Shown here: positions 1 through 7,634 of the stretch, piece after piece
Numbering within the stretch: the first letter of the stretch is position 1
Layout of the letters: each line of letters starts with the position of its first letter
From: a bacterium
Lineage (GTDB): Bacteria; Bacillota_I; Bacilli_A; RF39; UBA660
NCBI GenBank assembly: GCA_029007685.1
Contig: JAQXIG010000053.1
Coordinates: 1 to 11,107 of the forward strand
Length of the DNA stretch: 11,107 nucleotides
Direction: 5' to 3'
Notes under the pieces: generated by a model
Databases searched by the model: none
What the model was told of the DNA's origin: nothing
What the model saw: the letters and a program-made list of their open reading frames with translations, nothing else
Position numbers and translations under genes: made by a program

Positions 1-990
1 GCTGGAAGTTATACCATCGAATGTAGTATTACAAATGGGGTAGGAATCACTAAAACCATTCATGATACGATTCAAGTATTAGCATTAGGAGATGTCACCG
101 CTTTTGATTATACTGGTAGTGTACAAACATTTACAGTTCCAGAAGATGGTTACTATCAGATTGAGCTTTGGGGAGCCAGCGGTGGAAAGAACCTAGATAG
201 TGGTGGATACACTGGAAGTTATGTAAAACAAGGAGGAAGTGGTGCTTATACCAAAGGTTTAGTATCTTTACAAGTTGGTCAAACTATTTATATTTATGTT
301 GGTGGAGCAGGAAATAATGGTGTCAAGTCTACTGTAGTAGCTGGAGGTTATAATGGTGGAGGATTGGGAAACCATGATAATACAGATGATGAAGCGGCTG
401 GAAGTGGTGGTGGAGCTACTGATATTCGTTTCGTATCTGGAGAGTGGAATGATTTTGCATCATTGAAATCTAGAATTATGGTAGCTGCTGGAGGAGGAGG
501 AGCTGCCTATAATGGAGAAGGTGGATCAGCTGGTGGATTCACAGGATATGCTACTACTTATAGTCAAGGAGGAAGTCAAACGAGTGGTTACCAATTTGGA
601 GTAGGACAAGATGGAGTATACACCAATACTAATGTTGATGTTGCTGGAGGAGGTTCTGGTTACTATGGAGGAGAAGCAAATTCTTCTGGCAAAGCTAGTA
701 CTTATAAGGCATCTGGAGCTGGAGGTAGTAGTTTTATTTCAGGACATACAGGATGTGATGCAATTTCTGAAGCTTCGACTGTAGATAATATTGTTCATAC
801 GGGACAATCTGTTCATTATAGTGGTTTCTCCTTTATAGATACTGTAATGATAGATGGAGCTGGTTATCAATGGACAGATGTAGTAGGAACTACTGTGATT
901 GGGCAACCTACCCATGATGGCACTAGTACCCAAACTGGTAACATCGGTAATGGTTATGCTAAGATTACTGCATTGGAAATCATACAATAA
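1..990 (+). CDS. Glycine-rich surface protein, C-terminal part (5' end outside window)
   Basis: The frame is open from the first base, so 329 C-terminal residues are visible and the true start lies upstream. The first 30 or so residues look like the end of an Ig-like beta domain (a YTIEC segment, later DTIQV). A glycine-rich domain follows (about residues 36-329). It opens with FDYTGSVQTFTVPEDGYYQ, continues with an ELWGASGG turn, GQTIYIYVGGAG, GGGATDIR, SRIMVAAGGGGA, GGGSGYYGG and AGGSSFISGH, and closes with GNGYAKIT. This order resembles the Pfam Gly_rich family, which includes the glycine-rich domain of ALK/LTK receptors. The protein ends with the domain and shows no C-terminal anchor, so any attachment must be N-terminal. 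A surface or secreted location and a binding or adhesion role are inferred. A terminator follows directly, so it is not co-transcribed with feoA. Confidence 0.85.
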   Translation, partial: AGSYTIECSITNGVGITKTIHDTIQVLALGDVTAFDYTGSVQTFTVPEDGYYQIELWGASGGKNLDSGGYTGSYVKQGGSGAYTKGLVSLQVGQTIYIYVGGAGNNGVKSTVVAGGYNGGGLGNHDNTDDEAAGSGGGATDIRFVSGEWNDFASLKSRIMVAAGGGGAAYNGEGGSAGGFTGYATTYSQGGSQTSGYQFGVGQDGVYTNTNVDVAGGGSGYYGGEANSSGKASTYKASGAGGSSFISGHTGCDAISEASTVDNIVHTGQSVHYSGFSFIDTVMIDGAGYQWTDVVGTTVIGQPTHDGTSTQTGNIGNGYAKITALEIIQ

Positions 991-1004
991 TGAAATGCGG
1001 ATGA

Positions 1005-1036
1005 GGGTAGAGAGAATGTATCTTTCTACTTTTTTC
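1005..1036 (+). terminator. Rho-independent terminator after the glycine-rich gene
   Basis: GTAGAGAGA (1007-1015) pairs with TCTTTCTAC (1021-1029) over 9 bp, with one G-U pair and a 5-nt loop. Six T residues follow at 1030-1035. It lies 16 bases after the stop codon. Confidence 0.75.
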
Positions 1037-1037
1037 T

Positions 1038-1088
1038 TTGGTACCATCCTTTTTGTTAGGAATATATTAAGATAGGATGGTGTAATTT
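1038..1088 (+). promoter_or_regulatory. feoAB leader: inverted repeat over the feoA ribosome-binding site, with a weak promoter candidate
   Basis: ACCATCCT (1043-1050) and AGGATGGT (1074-1081) form a perfect 8-bp inverted repeat separated by 23 bases. The downstream arm contains the only Shine-Dalgarno-like sequence for feoA (AGGATGG, 8 bases before ATG 1089). In RNA the stem would hide the ribosome-binding site. A weak promoter can be drawn in the same stretch (-35 TTGGTA at 1038-1043, -10 TATATT at 1063-1068, spacer 19). If that promoter is real, the left arm would not be transcribed and the repeat would act as a DNA operator around the start site. I see no recognisable Fur or DtxR consensus. 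Confidence 0.5.
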
Positions 1089-1325
1089 ATGAATAAAACT
1101 TTAGATAGTTTACAAGTAGGACAGAGTGCCATTATAGTTAAACTAGAAAATCAAGGAAGCATTCGAAGGCGACTGTTGGATATGGGAATGACACCGGGGA
1201 CGATGATTCAGTGCGTTCTAGTTAGTCCGTTTTTAGATCCAGTTGCTTATAAAATTCGCAATGCAGTGGTAGCTTTAAGAAGGGATGATAGTAAACAGAT
1301 TATAGTAGAGGTGATGGATGAATGA
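1089..1325 (+). CDS. feoA: Ferrous iron transport protein A
   Basis: This 78-aa protein is a small cytoplasmic SH3-like protein of the FeoA family, which supports FeoB-dependent Fe(II) uptake, probably by contacting FeoB. The typical opening LDSLQVGQSA, the signature RRRLLDMGMTPGT (about residues 26-38) and the late segment DPVAYKIRNAVVALRRDD (about 50-67) are all present. Length is normal for the family. ATG 1089 is the first start after the upstream terminator and has AGGATGG 8 bases before it. The stop overlaps the feoB start by four bases (ATGA), so translation of the two is probably coupled. No feoC is visible. Expression may depend on the leader inverted repeat that covers the ribosome-binding site. 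Confidence 0.95.
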   Translation: MNKTLDSLQVGQSAIIVKLENQGSIRRRLLDMGMTPGTMIQCVLVSPFLDPVAYKIRNAVVALRRDDSKQIIVEVMDE

Positions 1326-3367
1326 AAAAACTTGTGTTAGCAGGAAATCCTAATGTGGGAAAGAGTACAGTTTTTAATGCGTTAACAGGTATGAGACAAC
1401 ATACAGGTAATTGGCCAGGTAAGACAGTTGGCAATGCGATTGGTAATTTTAGTTATCAAGGCCATAATTATATTTTATATGATTTACCCGGTACTTATTC
1501 CTTGATTTCCCATTCGAAAGAAGAAACGGTAGCACGTGATTTTATCTGTTATCAGGAAAAAGATTTGGTGATTGTGGTTTGCGACAGTTTATGTCTAGAA
1601 AGAAATCTTAATTTAGTGTTGCAGATTTTAGAGATTACTGATCAAGTGATTATCTGTGTTAATTTGATGGATGAAGCAAAAAAGAAACATGTGAAGATCA
1701 ATTTGAAAAAATTAGAAAAGAAATTAGGAGTTCCAGTAGTAGGAACTAGTGCTCGTAGTAAGAAAGGTTTAAAGGAATTAGTAACATTAATTGATCAGAA
1801 TGCTAATTTAAATTTTCACCCAACTAAAGTACATTATGGTAAAGTGATAGAAGAGAAAATTGAACTTTTAGAACAAGAATTTTTGAATTATGATCTTCAG
1901 GGGCTAAGTCCAAGATGGTTAGCCCTTAAGATTTTAGAGCGAGATGAAAAAATCTATGAAGATATTTGTCAATTTTTAGGATATTCACTTCTTGATGATG
2001 ATAACATTATGATGATTGTGAAAAAGTTTGCAGAGGAAATGGAAGCATCAGAACTTAAAGATTATATTGTTTCGCAGATTATGAAAAAGGCAGAAGAGAT
2101 TGTGGACAATGTAGTAATTTATCCTGAAGAGAAAGATTTAGAAAGAGAGAAAATAGATCGTTTTCTTACTAATAAATGGACGGGAATTCCAGTTATGATT
2201 TTACTTTTTATGTTGGTGTTTTGGATTACGATTACAGGTGCTAATTATCCATCTTCTTTACTCTATGATTTATTCTTTTCTTTGACCGAACCTCTTCGTC
2301 AATTTTGTGGATTTTTACATTTTCCAACTTTCTTGACTACTATGTTAGTGGATGGAGCATACGGCACATTAGCTTGGGTTGTATCAGTGATGTTACCACC
2401 GATGGCAATCTTCTTTCCCTTATTTACGATATTAGAAGATTTTGGATATTTACCACGGATGGCTTTTAATTTGGATCGTTGTTTTCAAAAGTGTTGTGCT
2501 TGTGGAAAGCAAGCTTTAACGATGTGCATGGGATTTGGATGTAATGCAGTAGGGATTACAGGATGCAGAATTATCGATTCACCACGAGAGAGATTAGTTG
2601 CTATTTTGACGAATAATTTTGTGCCATGTAATGGTAGGTTTCCCACTATTATAGCGTTTATTTCGATGTTTTTAGTAGGATTTCAAACTCAAAGTGGGGC
2701 TTCTTTTTTCGAAGTATTATTATTAATTGGTTTTGTCTTACTTGGTATTTTTATGACCTTTCTTGTTTCTTATTTGTTATCTAAAACTATTTTAAGGGGA
2801 AAACCCTCTTCGTTCACCTTAGAGTTACCACCTTATCGAAAACCACAATTTATGAGGGTGATTATTAGAAGTGTTTTTGATAAAACATTACATGTTTTAG
2901 GAAGAGCAGTGGTAGTGGCAATTCCAGCAGGAATTGTGATTTGGTTACTCGCTAACATTCAATTAGGTGATCATAGTTTGTTACGTTATCTTAGTGATTT
3001 TTTGGATCCTTTTGGCAAACTAATTGGTTTAGATGGAGTGATTGTAACTTCATTTCTACTTGGTTTTCCAGCCAATGAAATTGTTCTTCCAATTATGATT
3101 ATGAGCTATATGTCTTTAGGAAATATGGTGGAATTTCAATCATTAGCAGAGCTGAAGATGTTACTAGTTGATAATGGTTGGACGACATTGACAGCTATTA
3201 ATGCGATTACCATCTGTTTAATGCATTTTCCTTGTTCGACAACTTGTCTAACGATTCGTAAAGAAACTGGTAGTTGGAAATGGGTAGGGTTAGCTATTTT
3301 AATCCCAACCGTTTGTGGAATTTTGATTTGTCTGTTGAATACAATTTTGTTTCATCTATTTTTTTAG
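1322..3367 (+). CDS. feoB: Ferrous iron transporter FeoB (GTPase and membrane permease)
   Basis: This 681-aa, full-length FeoB imports Fe(II) across the cytoplasmic membrane. The N-terminal G domain shows G1 GNPNVGKST (residues 8-16), G3 DLPG (54-57), G4 NLMD (114-117) and G5 SAR (143-145). A helical regulatory region follows to about residue 285. The rest is the polytopic membrane core with both Gate regions. Gate 1 carries GFGCNAVG with Cys407 and then NFVPCNGRFP with Cys436. Gate 2 carries FPCSTTC with Cys638. The CCACGKQ loop before Gate 1 and the GCRIIDSPRER stretch fit the version common in Bacillota rather than the proteobacterial GFGCNVPA form. The start ATG overlaps the end of feoA, with GAGGTGATG ahead of it as ribosome-binding site. 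A terminator follows. Confidence 0.97.
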   Translation: MKKLVLAGNPNVGKSTVFNALTGMRQHTGNWPGKTVGNAIGNFSYQGHNYILYDLPGTYSLISHSKEETVARDFICYQEKDLVIVVCDSLCLERNLNLVLQILEITDQVIICVNLMDEAKKKHVKINLKKLEKKLGVPVVGTSARSKKGLKELVTLIDQNANLNFHPTKVHYGKVIEEKIELLEQEFLNYDLQGLSPRWLALKILERDEKIYEDICQFLGYSLLDDDNIMMIVKKFAEEMEASELKDYIVSQIMKKAEEIVDNVVIYPEEKDLEREKIDRFLTNKWTGIPVMILLFMLVFWITITGANYPSSLLYDLFFSLTEPLRQFCGFLHFPTFLTTMLVDGAYGTLAWVVSVMLPPMAIFFPLFTILEDFGYLPRMAFNLDRCFQKCCACGKQALTMCMGFGCNAVGITGCRIIDSPRERLVAILTNNFVPCNGRFPTIIAFISMFLVGFQTQSGASFFEVLLLIGFVLLGIFMTFLVSYLLSKTILRGKPSSFTLELPPYRKPQFMRVIIRSVFDKTLHVLGRAVVVAIPAGIVIWLLANIQLGDHSLLRYLSDFLDPFGKLIGLDGVIVTSFLLGFPANEIVLPIMIMSYMSLGNMVEFQSLAELKMLLVDNGWTTLTAINAITICLMHFPCSTTCLTIRKETGSWKWVGLAILIPTVCGILICLLNTILFHLFF

Positions 3368-3387
3368 AAAACGATTATGATGTCTTT

Positions 3388-3420
3388 GACCTTTAGTTTA
3401 TATGCTAGAGGTTTCTTTTT
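3388..3420 (+). terminator. Rho-independent terminator after feoB
   Basis: ACCTTTAG (3389-3396) pairs with CTAGAGGT (3405-3412) over 8 bp with one G-U pair and an 8-nt loop. The tail TTCTTTTT ends at 3420. Confidence 0.65.
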
Positions 3421-3454
3421 AGAATGATTTTTACACAATTTTACTTTGATCCTA

Positions 3455-3484
3455 TTTACTCTATAGTCGAATTTATGGTACAAT
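3455..3484 (+). promoter_or_regulatory. Extended -10 promoter of the large surface protein gene
   Basis: The -10 box TACAAT (3479-3484) is preceded by TG at 3476-3477, giving an extended -10 element (TGnTACAAT). A weak -35 TTTACT lies at 3455-3460 with an 18-bp spacer. The predicted start near 3491 leaves about 20 bases of leader before the GTG start at 3512, so there is no room for a riboswitch. Confidence 0.7.
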
Positions 3485-3511
3485 AAAAATTGCGATATAG
3501 AGGTGATATTA

Positions 3512-6500
3512 GTGAAAAAATATAGAAATAGTATTTTTCTAGCAATGATAGTACTAGTATTAGTATTAGTAGGAATTTCTAATGTATATAGTTTAGATAC
3601 ACAAAAAGACTTCGTATATTTATCCGATATTTCTTATATTAAAGATAAGTCGTTTGCAAGTGGAAATCGCAAAATTAGACTGGATGAAAATATGGATAGT
3701 CAATTAATTACGCTAAATATAAATGGAACAGAAGAAAAATTTATAAAAGGTATCACAGCATGGGCTACTTCAGAAATTGTCTACGATATAAGTAGTTATG
3801 ACTATGATTATTTTACTGCATACATTGGAGTAGATGCCAGTGAAAAAAGTGACTACTTCAATACAGGAGTAAAGTTCTATATTTATAAATCAGAGGATGG
3901 TGTAAATTGGGGAAATCCTGTAGAAACTAGTAACAAGTTCACTGCTAGCACACCTGCAAAATTTATCAAAATAGATATTAAGGATACAAAATTTCTAAAG
4001 TTAGTGGCAGATGACAACAGTAATGATTGGTGGGCTGATTGGAATGATGAAGCTGTTTATGCCAATGCTAAATTAATCAAAAAAGATTATATTGAAGATA
4101 ACAGCAAAGTCGATTTTATTAAAACGGTGGAAGAATATGATCAAATTATTCAAACAAATTATGCTTCTAATCAAGAAATCTCTGGAGAATATGAATTAAC
4201 GTTACTCAAAAGAGAATTTGTTAAAAATGTAGGTTATAGTACATTACAAGCGTTTGTTAAAATTAATAATGAATATAAAGATATTGTTTATTGGTTGATG
4301 AATGATGTGGAAAATCTTCGTCTTTATACGATGGGTGGAACTCCCGATGGTAGTTATATTAACGCACTGAGAGTATTGTCTGATTTATATAATACTTATA
4401 AAGATGATTTAAGTATAGAAGATACTACAACTTACGGAATAAAGTTAAAAGATTTATACAAGAAAATGATGTTTTCTTTATCACTTACTCATTCTACTAA
4501 TGTAGCCTTATGGGTGACAGGAACAAGTGGTAATGCAAATGGTGTAAATGATTCTAATGCTATTAATCGTTATAATATATTTAAAGAATTGCATAGTTCT
4601 CAGTTATTAGATAATCATGTGTTTGAATCATTAGAAATTGAAGAAATGCGATTTGTTATGAATAATATTATTGATGATGAGTCAATTAAATGGCTAAATG
4701 CTTTATCTAGAAAGAAAAATGATAGAAATCCATATTCGTATCTTCAGTATAAATTTGGCTATGATTATTCAAAAAGTGATTATTATGATGCCAACCAATT
4801 TTCACGATGGGATAATAAATATAATTTAACTCAATATAATATTTCCTATCTACAAGGTTATCCAAAATTATGGGTTGTTTTTGAAGAAGGTGGCGTATGT
4901 GGTGCCATTTCAAAAACTGGTTCTAATTTGAATGGTGTAAACGGTATTCCATCTAGTGTTGTAGGGCAACCTGGTCATGCAGCTTATATATATTATAGTT
5001 TAAATGATAAAGGAGAAGGAGTATGGAACTTATATAACGATGTCTCTGGTTGGGCTAAATCAGGTAGAACAGAAAAACTTGGAATTAGAATGCCTAATGG
5101 ATGGGGAATTGGTAGTTATGCAAGTGGATATCCTGTAACTTATATTCTATTAGCTCAAGCTAATTTAAATGATTTTGAAAACTATCAAAAATCAGAGGAA
5201 ATTCTTTTATTGGCCAATACATATAAAACTAATCAAGAGGAGTTATATAAAATATATAGACAGGCCTTAACTGTAGAGCCACTTAATTTTGACGCTTGGT
5301 TAGGATTAGTGAATTTATATTCTGTAGATAATACTAAAGTGGATAATGATTATATTAAATTAACAAAAGAAATTGTAGATACATTAAAATTTTATCCATT
5401 ACCTATGTATGATTTATTAAGAATTATAGAACCTAAATTAACTAGTAGCGAAGCGATTCTTGAATTTACAATACTAAGAAAAAACGCCTTAACAGAAGGA
5501 ACTACTGTTACTTCTAATCAAAGTATACAAGAGACAGCTGTTAAGCAAGTAGCAAACTATTTACTTGGCAATACCGATTCTGAAATAGCTACTTTCTCAT
5601 TTGATGGAGAAAATGCTGGAATTATTAAACTTTCAGAAAATAAATTTGGAACTAACGGTGTTGCTTGGGAATATAGTTTAGATGGTAAATCAACATGGAT
5701 TAGTGCTAAAAGTCATAATCATAAATTAACAGAATCTGAAATACGTAGTATTGATGTTGAAAATGATATTAGTATACATATTGTTGGAACAGATTATAGT
5801 AATACGAATATTTATACGATTGATATTACAAAAGCAACTTTACCTTCATCAATTTATGCCAATGATTACGAAAACAAAGTCATTGGAGCTACAGATATAA
5901 TGGAGTGGAGATTTAATGAAAATGATAAATGGACATTATTTGGAGAAAATCTTCCGGACTTAAGCGGTACCAAGACCATAATGGTACGTGTGGGAAACAC
6001 TGGAACGGTATTACATAGTGATAGTACTACCTTCTCCTTTACTAAGGAAATAATTGATGATACTAATAAATATATTTCTATAGATAGATTAACTATTGAC
6101 GATGTTTCCACTGAAGAGTCTAATAGAGGGGAACGAGCATCAAATGCTATTGATGGTAATATGAATACGATTTGGCATACATTATGGAATGGTAGTGACA
6201 CCGAAAAATATATAACTATAAAACTACAGGAAAAAACTCATATCTCAGGTGTTGAATATTACCCAAGACAGGATGGCGTGAATAATGGTAAAGTATTAAA
6301 TGCTAAAATTTTAGTTAGCCAAGATGGTCAGGATTGGAAAGAAGTGGTATCTTCCACCAATTGGGATACTAGTAAAACTGCCAAAGTAGCAACTTTTGAC
6401 GAAGAAGTATTAGCTCAATATGTAAAAATAGTAGGAGTGAATACTAGTGGTAACTATATGTCGGCTGCTATGATTAATTTATATGAAGATACTACAAAAC

Positions 6501-7051
6501 AAGTTATAGTACCAGAAACTCCAACACCAACACCAACACCAAGTCCAAGCCCAAGTCCGACTCCAACTCCGACTCCAACTCCAACTCCGACTCCGACTCC
6601 GACTCCAACTCCGACTCCGGGTCTTAGTGAGCCCAGTTCAACACCTACTGTCACACCAGCACCAAGTCCTACTCCTAGTATGACCCCAGATCCTACTACA
6701 AAACCTACAGAAACTTCGAAATTGAATGTAGCTCAAAACACTACGAAAAATTCTTCTTCTACTCATTCTCTTTATGTTGAACAGGAAACAGTAGAACAAG
6801 AAAACACGGAAGAGAATACAACTGATGATGAAATTGATTCTATAAAAACAACAGAAGTATTAGATGATAATCAGATTGGAACGGATTATGATTCTAATCA
6901 AGATCACAAGGAGAAACAACAAGAAATCATATCTACAGAAAAAGTAGAGGAAAAGAATGAAAATTCAATGCCTATGTTGGGAGCAATCATATTCTTAACT
7001 GCGTCAACTATAGGAATTGGTACAGTGATGATTCTACGATCTAAACATTAA
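3512..7051 (+). CDS. Multidomain surface protein: NPCBM, transglutaminase-like, F5/8C (CBM32), Thr-Pro repeat, C-terminal anchor
   Basis: This 1179-aa secreted protein starts at GTG 3512, which has AGAGGTGAT six bases upstream; an in-frame GTG at 3503 lies inside that ribosome-binding site. Residues 1-27 form a signal peptide. Residues 34-191 resemble the NPCBM carbohydrate-binding module. Residues 200-545 contain a transglutaminase/cysteine-peptidase-like core with GGVCGAISKTG (Cys463), GIPSSVVGQPGHAAY (His489) and WNLYNDVSGW (Asn509/Asp510). Helical, TPR-like repeats occupy about 560-670. Two beta domains follow (about 690-777 and 780-850, the second with YANDYENKVIG and a MEWR segment). 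A discoidin domain spans 854-993, with SNAIDGNMNTIWHT. A Thr-Pro repeat (about 1002-1064), an acidic linker and a hydrophobic segment with an RSKH tail end it. It is monocistronic. A glycan-binding enzyme that cuts or crosslinks peptide substrates at the cell surface is inferred; substrate unknown. Confidence 0.8.
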   Translation: MKKYRNSIFLAMIVLVLVLVGISNVYSLDTQKDFVYLSDISYIKDKSFASGNRKIRLDENMDSQLITLNINGTEEKFIKGITAWATSEIVYDISSYDYDYFTAYIGVDASEKSDYFNTGVKFYIYKSEDGVNWGNPVETSNKFTASTPAKFIKIDIKDTKFLKLVADDNSNDWWADWNDEAVYANAKLIKKDYIEDNSKVDFIKTVEEYDQIIQTNYASNQEISGEYELTLLKREFVKNVGYSTLQAFVKINNEYKDIVYWLMNDVENLRLYTMGGTPDGSYINALRVLSDLYNTYKDDLSIEDTTTYGIKLKDLYKKMMFSLSLTHSTNVALWVTGTSGNANGVNDSNAINRYNIFKELHSSQLLDNHVFESLEIEEMRFVMNNIIDDESIKWLNALSRKKNDRNPYSYLQYKFGYDYSKSDYYDANQFSRWDNKYNLTQYNISYLQGYPKLWVVFEEGGVCGAISKTGSNLNGVNGIPSSVVGQPGHAAYIYYSLNDKGEGVWNLYNDVSGWAKSGRTEKLGIRMPNGWGIGSYASGYPVTYILLAQANLNDFENYQKSEEILLLANTYKTNQEELYKIYRQALTVEPLNFDAWLGLVNLYSVDNTKVDNDYIKLTKEIVDTLKFYPLPMYDLLRIIEPKLTSSEAILEFTILRKNALTEGTTVTSNQSIQETAVKQVANYLLGNTDSEIATFSFDGENAGIIKLSENKFGTNGVAWEYSLDGKSTWISAKSHNHKLTESEIRSIDVENDISIHIVGTDYSNTNIYTIDITKATLPSSIYANDYENKVIGATDIMEWRFNENDKWTLFGENLPDLSGTKTIMVRVGNTGTVLHSDSTTFSFTKEIIDDTNKYISIDRLTIDDVSTEESNRGERASNAIDGNMNTIWHTLWNGSDTEKYITIKLQEKTHISGVEYYPRQDGVNNGKVLNAKILVSQDGQDWKEVVSSTNWDTSKTAKVATFDEEVLAQYVKIVGVNTSGNYMSAAMINLYEDTTKQVIVPETPTPTPTPSPSPSPTPTPTPTPTPTPTPTPTPTPGLSEPSSTPTVTPAPSPTPSMTPDPTTKPTETSKLNVAQNTTKNSSSTHSLYVEQETVEQENTEENTTDDEIDSIKTTEVLDDNQIGTDYDSNQDHKEKQQEIISTEKVEEKNENSMPMLGAIIFLTASTIGIGTVMILRSKH
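6521..6619 (+). repeat. Hexanucleotide tandem repeat encoding a Thr-Pro spacer
   Basis: About 16 degenerate copies of a CCNACN/CCNAGN unit encode alternating Pro-Thr with a few Pro-Ser. Codons drift from CCA-ACA at the 5' end through an AGT/AGC block to CCG-ACT/CCA-ACT at the 3' end. The unit is six bases, so slippage changes spacer length without breaking the frame. The segment is probably an extended wall-spanning stalk and may be glycosylated on Thr. Confidence 0.9.
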
Positions 7052-7067
7052 ATTTATTGATTAAACT

Positions 7068-7094
7068 AACACTCATGTTTTATGAGTGTTTTTT
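7068..7094 (+). terminator. Strong rho-independent terminator after the large surface protein
   Basis: AACACTCAT (7068-7076) pairs perfectly with ATGAGTGTT (7082-7090) around a 5-nt loop, and the T run continues to 7094. Confidence 0.88.
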
Positions 7095-7119
7095 GACATG
7101 TTTCTCGATTCTTTTTAAT
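7093..7119 (+). promoter_or_regulatory. Candidate promoter for the SPOR-radC-mre-spoIVF operon
   Basis: A perfect -35 TTGACA (7093-7098) overlaps the end of the preceding terminator. TTTAAT (7114-7119) is the best -10, but the spacer is only 15 bp. No better sigma-A pair was found before 7183, and no clear sporulation-sigma promoter was recognised. The leader would be about 55 bases. Confidence 0.35.
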
Positions 7120-7182
7120 TTTTTCCTACTAATCGACAAAATTCTTGTCCTTTTCATTTTATCTTATATATAGGTGATGAAT

Positions 7183-7629
7183 ATGAAAATAAATTTTTTA
7201 ATTTCCATTCTTTCGGCAATTCTGCTTGGTTATTTATGTGCCACATACATTTTTAATGAATATCGTGATACGGATTTAGTATTTCAAGAAAATGAGACAA
7301 TTTATTTCTTACAGTATGGTGTTTATACCAATCCAGAGCTTCCAGACATCCCAGTCTCTAAATATTTGAAGGTGGAGGAAGAGGGAAAGTATTATGTCTA
7401 TGTCGGTATGACTACTAGCCAAAAAAATGCAAAAAAAGTGCAAGATCTTTATCAGAAAAAAGGAATTGAATTATATGTAAAACAAGATTATGTAACGAAT
7501 CCAGAATTTATTACAGAACTTTCCCAATATGATATTTTGTTAGATAGTACAAAAACAGAAGATGAAGTAAATTCGGTCTTATCAACAGTGCTAGCTTCTT
7601 ATGAGGAAGCCGTGCTTAAAAAGTAGGTG
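7183..7629 (+). CDS. Membrane-anchored SPOR-like domain protein, positional counterpart of SpoIIB
   Basis: The start ATG at 7183 has AGGTGAT at 7172-7178; the in-frame GTG 7174 and ATG 7177 lie within that site. The product is 147 aa and the stop codon TAG is at 7624-7626. Residues 4-24 form one transmembrane segment with almost no cytoplasmic tail. Residues 40-107 look like a SPOR peptidoglycan-binding fold: YFLQYGVYTNPE, then KYYVYVGMTTSQKNAKKVQ, then KKGIELYVKQDYV. SPOR domains bind glycan strands lacking stem peptides at septa. In B. subtilis, spoIIB, a SPOR-domain engulfment gene, lies just upstream of maf-radC, so this gene holds a matching position, though it is far shorter than SpoIIB. 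It shares TAGGTGATA with the radC ribosome-binding site, which argues for one operon. The SPOR assignment rests on pattern only. Confidence 0.65.
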
Positions 7630-7634
7630 ATAGT

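Noticed and set aside
364..990. Internal TTG at 364 as the start of the glycine-rich gene
   Set aside because: The same frame is open back to base 1 with continuous domain sequence, and no ribosome-binding site precedes 364.
739..1047. Minus-strand open frame across the end of the glycine-rich gene and its terminator
   Set aside because: It has no family features and runs through a terminator; other minus-strand frames at 4707-4913 and 5866-6201 are likewise shadows.
3503..3511. GTG 3503 as the start of the large surface protein
   Set aside because: It lies inside AGAGGTGAT, which is the ribosome-binding site for GTG 3512; starting at 3512 also gives a normal signal peptide.
3368..3511. Riboswitch before the large surface protein
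   Set aside because: The predicted transcript start is about 20 bases before the start codon, and the only hairpin is the feoB terminator.
6454..6654. Minus-strand open frame with Val-Gly repeats
   Set aside because: It is the antisense shadow of the Thr-Pro repeat, with no ribosome-binding site or plausible product.
7225..7245. Lipoprotein signal (GYLC) in the SPOR protein
   Set aside because: The residues before Cys19 do not fit a lipobox, which requires a small residue directly before Cys.
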